A DNA stretch of 8,025 bases from an uncultured beta proteobacterium (lineage in GTDB: Bacteria; Pseudomonadota; Gammaproteobacteria; Burkholderiales; Burkholderiaceae), in the NCBI GenBank assembly GCA_903930665.1, contig CAIYZI010000703.1, positions 1 through 8,025 of the forward strand, in the 5' to 3' direction. Below, one piece after another: positions 6,268 to 8,025 of the stretch. Under the pieces are notes generated by a model. That model saw only the letters and a program-made list of their open reading frames with translations. It ran no database searches and was not told the origin of the DNA. The position numbers were made by a program, and so were the translations under genes. Position 1 is the stretch's first letter, and every line of letters begins with the position of its first letter.

Positions 6268-7782
6268 AGGGGAATTTAAGAAATTAATTCTGGCGGCTGT
6301 GATGGAGTCGATATTCTCGCTGGCCTGCACTGCTTCTGAGCGGCTGGCGAGAGCCTTTTCTATAGGCTTGGCAAGCACCTTGCCTAACTCCACACCTGGT
6401 TGATCAAAGCTATTGATATTCCAAAGTGCACCTAAAGCTGCCGTACGGTTTTCATATAAAGCTAAAAGTGCACCCAAATAATATGCGTTGAGCTTAGGGA
6501 GCATCAATAAATTGCTTGGTCTTTTACCTGGATAGGTTTCATTGGGATTATTCGCTTGCTTGCCATTCGCCAAGGCCTGTGCTTGAGCCAAACAATTCGA
6601 AAGCAAGATGCGGTGATGCATTTCTGCTTCAGGCAATTTGCTCATAGGCTCACGAACCGCAATGAAATCAATAGGAATGATTTCTCTACCTTGATGCAGG
6701 AGCTGAAAGTAAGAATGCTGGGCATTACTACCTGCACTACCAAACACGACTGGGCAAGAGAACTTCACTGGCTTGCCATCACGATCAACACTCTTGCCAT
6801 TACTTTCCATGTCAAGCTGTTGAAGCCATTTGGGCATCCAATCTAAAGCATCGGCATAAGGAATTACTGCATAAGATGTAATTTGGTGTTGTTCTTGCTG
6901 ATAAACCAAGGCAAGCGCCATGATGACGGGCAGATTTTCTTCTAAAGGAGCAGTTTTGAAGTGCTTATCCATTGCCTGGGCACCTGCTAAAAGTTGCTTG
7001 AAGGTTTCAAAACCATATTGCAGGGCAATGGGTAACCCAACGGCTGACCATACTGAGTAACGACCGCCAACCCAATCCCAGAACGGGAAAATATTTTCTT
7101 CCTCAACACCAAATTCTTTAGCCGCTGGAATATTTGCAGTAACTGCAAATAAGGCATGTTCAATTTGACTTTGCGTCCGACCATGATCCTTAAGCCATTT
7201 AACAACGGCTTTAGCATTCATGGTGGTTTCTAGGGTGGTAAAGGACTTAGAAACAATGATGACTCTAGTGCTATTGGGTTGCGCTCGATGCAAGATACGA
7301 GAAAGCTCAGCCGTATCGATATTGGCTAAGAAGTGCATCCGCATTCCACGGTTTTCTATACCCGGGACATGAGCTAGAGCTTCAACAGCGAGGCGTGGGC
7401 CAAAATCAGATCCACCGATCCCAATATGAATGACATCTGTTATGCCAACCCATTTGTTGCAGAGCAACTCCATGCGACGCCAAACACTGGCAACAGCGGG
7501 CATCACATCTTCGCCATTTAGCAATACGGGGCTCTTTGAGAGGTTGCGAAGAGCAGAGTGGAGGGCAGGGCGATTTTCGGAGTTATTAACCGGCTTTCCA
7601 GCAAATAAATCTGCAATAAACTGCTCCAAACCAGATTTACGGGCTTGTGCAAATAATTGTTGCCAGGCTTGCTCATCAATGCCTTGATAGGCTGTATCAA
7701 GAACCAAATCTACTGCGCTGTGAGCGTTGTTAGGGGTATTTTGGCTAGGAATAGAATGGGTCTGGTTTGGGCTTAAAGACAT
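6259..7782 (-). CDS. pgi: Glucose-6-phosphate isomerase Pgi
   Basis: Pgi interconverts glucose-6-phosphate and fructose-6-phosphate in glycolysis and gluconeogenesis. Both family signatures are intact: 'DWVGGRYSVWSAVGLP' at 236-251 and 'GALWNINSFDQPGVELGK' at 451-468. Predicted catalytic residues are Arg241, Glu326 in 'DMESNGKS', His356 in 'SNAQHSYFQLLHQG' and Lys468. Sugar-phosphate contacts include 'GIGGSDFGP' at 121-129 and 'SKSFTTLETT' at 178-187. At 507 residues it is about 40 shorter than the E. coli enzyme; the loss is in the N-terminal helices, where a Ser/Asn/Gln-rich stretch (2-22) stands instead. An in-frame TAA immediately precedes the ATG, so translation starts here or downstream. 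No good Shine-Dalgarno is seen. The gene is first in the apparent pgi-mutase-nadA-nadC series and is divergent from the tRNA gene. Confidence 0.96.
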   Translation of the reverse strand: MSLSPNQTHSIPSQNTPNNAHSAVDLVLDTAYQGIDEQAWQQLFAQARKSGLEQFIADLFAGKPVNNSENRPALHSALRNLSKSPVLLNGEDVMPAVASVWRRMELLCNKWVGITDVIHIGIGGSDFGPRLAVEALAHVPGIENRGMRMHFLANIDTAELSRILHRAQPNSTRVIIVSKSFTTLETTMNAKAVVKWLKDHGRTQSQIEHALFAVTANIPAAKEFGVEEENIFPFWDWVGGRYSVWSAVGLPIALQYGFETFKQLLAGAQAMDKHFKTAPLEENLPVIMALALVYQQEQHQITSYAVIPYADALDWMPKWLQQLDMESNGKSVDRDGKPVKFSCPVVFGSAGSNAQHSYFQLLHQGREIIPIDFIAVREPMSKLPEAEMHHRILLSNCLAQAQALANGKQANNPNETYPGKRPSNLLMLPKLNAYYLGALLALYENRTAALGALWNINSFDQPGVELGKVLAKPIEKALASRSEAVQASENIDSITAARINFLNSPAK

Positions 7783-7834
7783 TTATACATTTTATCAATA
7801 CTCTTCTGGAAAACTCTAAAAAACACCCTCAAAA

Positions 7835-7854
7835 CAGCAGCATTCAGACTGCTG
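7835..7854 (-). repeat. Hairpin in the pgi upstream region
   Basis: CAGCAG (7835-7840) and CTGCTG (7849-7854) can form a 6-bp stem with an 8-base loop. On the - strand, the direction of pgi, the stem is followed by TTTT and then, after GAGGGTG, by TTTTTT. If the pgi transcript starts upstream of it, the hairpin would lie in the pgi leader about 50 bases before the start codon. The stem is short for a terminator. Confidence 0.35.
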
Positions 7855-7874
7855 AGTTAAAAAGCCAAAATAGT

Positions 7875-7882
7875 GGGGGGGG
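7875..7882. repeat. Run of eight G (C8 on the pgi strand)
   Basis: An uninterrupted G8 run lies in the 190-bp gap between pgi and the tRNA gene, 93 bases before the pgi start codon. Such runs can change length by slippage, which could alter promoter spacing if a pgi promoter spans it. I found no good boxes on either side, so function is unproven. Confidence 0.6.
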
Positions 7883-7923
7883 TAAATTCTGCCGCCTTTA
7901 CTTTTAGGCCTTTAGCGAGATTT

Positions 7924-7952
7924 AGGACGGTTTACCAAAAGTTCTTTATAAT
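7924..7952 (+). promoter_or_regulatory. Promoter of the tRNA-Ser gene
   Basis: A perfect TATAAT -10 box lies at 7947-7952. At a 17-base distance the -35 position reads AGGACG (7924-7929), which keeps the central GAC of TTGACA. The -10 box is followed by TCAGGGC, a GC-rich discriminator of the kind seen at growth-rate-controlled stable-RNA promoters. A start near 7959 would leave a leader of roughly 14 bases before the mature tRNA 5' end at 7973. TTTA motifs at 7911, 7921 and 7931 are spaced exactly 10 bp and may add upstream activation. Confidence 0.75.
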
Positions 7953-7972
7953 TCAGGGCTTAATTCCGCAAA

Positions 7973-8025
7973 GGAAGAGTGGCAGAGCGGTTGAATGCAC
8001 CAGTCTTGAAAACTGGCGAGGATGA
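7973..8025 (+). tRNA. tRNA-Ser(UGA), 3' part beyond the window
   Basis: The first 53 bases of a serine tRNA are present. The 5' acceptor strand GGAAGAG is at 7973-7979 and the D arm has stem GCA/TGC around GAGCGGTTGAA. The anticodon arm has the perfect stem CCAGT/ACTGG (8000-8004 and 8012-8016) with loop CTTGAAA. The anticodon TGA at 8007-8009 reads UCA serine codons. The sequence closely follows E. coli tRNA-Ser(UGA). The long class II variable arm begins with CGAGGATGA and is cut by the window end, so the 3' acceptor strand cannot be checked. Confidence 0.95.

Noticed and set aside
6556..6846. Open frame of 96 codons on the + strand inside pgi
   Set aside because: It is antisense to the conserved catalytic core of pgi and is explained by that gene's codon pattern.
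7869..7905. A pgi promoter spanning the G8 run, with a TATTTT -10 box on the - strand
   Set aside because: At 17 bases the -35 position matches TTGACA at only two bases. The evidence is too weak to list as a promoter.

Overview
The window looks like chromosomal housekeeping DNA from a betaproteobacterium. AT-leaning base composition with Burkholderiales-like protein sequences suggests a Polynucleobacter-type organism. That placement is inference from sequence flavour and gene content; no marker gene here proves it. No insertion sequence, phage gene or CRISPR array is visible, and no gene-free stretch exceeds about 190 bp.

Layout. The left part (1-2643, + strand) holds the 3' three quarters of nadB (L-aspartate oxidase; its start lies outside the window). 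It is followed 48 bp later by a gene for a membrane-tethered TAXI-type solute-binding protein. The remaining protein genes (2640-7782) all lie on the - strand, in the transcription order pgi, pgm (phosphomannomutase/phosphoglucomutase), nadA, nadC. The TAXI gene and nadC converge and share the four bases TTAA as overlapping stop codons. At the right edge a tRNA-Ser(UGA) gene starts on the + strand behind a stable-RNA-type promoter and is cut off by the window end.

How the genes fit together. NadB oxidises L-aspartate to iminoaspartate, NadA condenses this with dihydroxyacetone phosphate to quinolinate, and NadC converts quinolinate to nicotinate mononucleotide. The window therefore carries the whole de novo route from aspartate to NaMN, with nadB on one strand and nadA-nadC on the other, pointing at each other around the TAXI gene. 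Pgi interconverts glucose-6-phosphate and fructose-6-phosphate. Pgm moves phosphate between C6 and C1 of glucose or mannose. Together they link central carbon flow to nucleotide-sugar precursors for envelope polysaccharides.

The key catalytic residues are readable in all five enzymes. The exception worth noting is NadC, where the usual Asn-His-Arg triad region reads Asn-Gln-Arg. The least understood gene is the TAXI-type protein. It has two membrane segments and a cytoplasmic tail, and no TRAP permease is present nearby. I see no clear evidence of a wholly new multi-gene system; this orphan protein inside a split NAD locus is the best candidate for follow-up.
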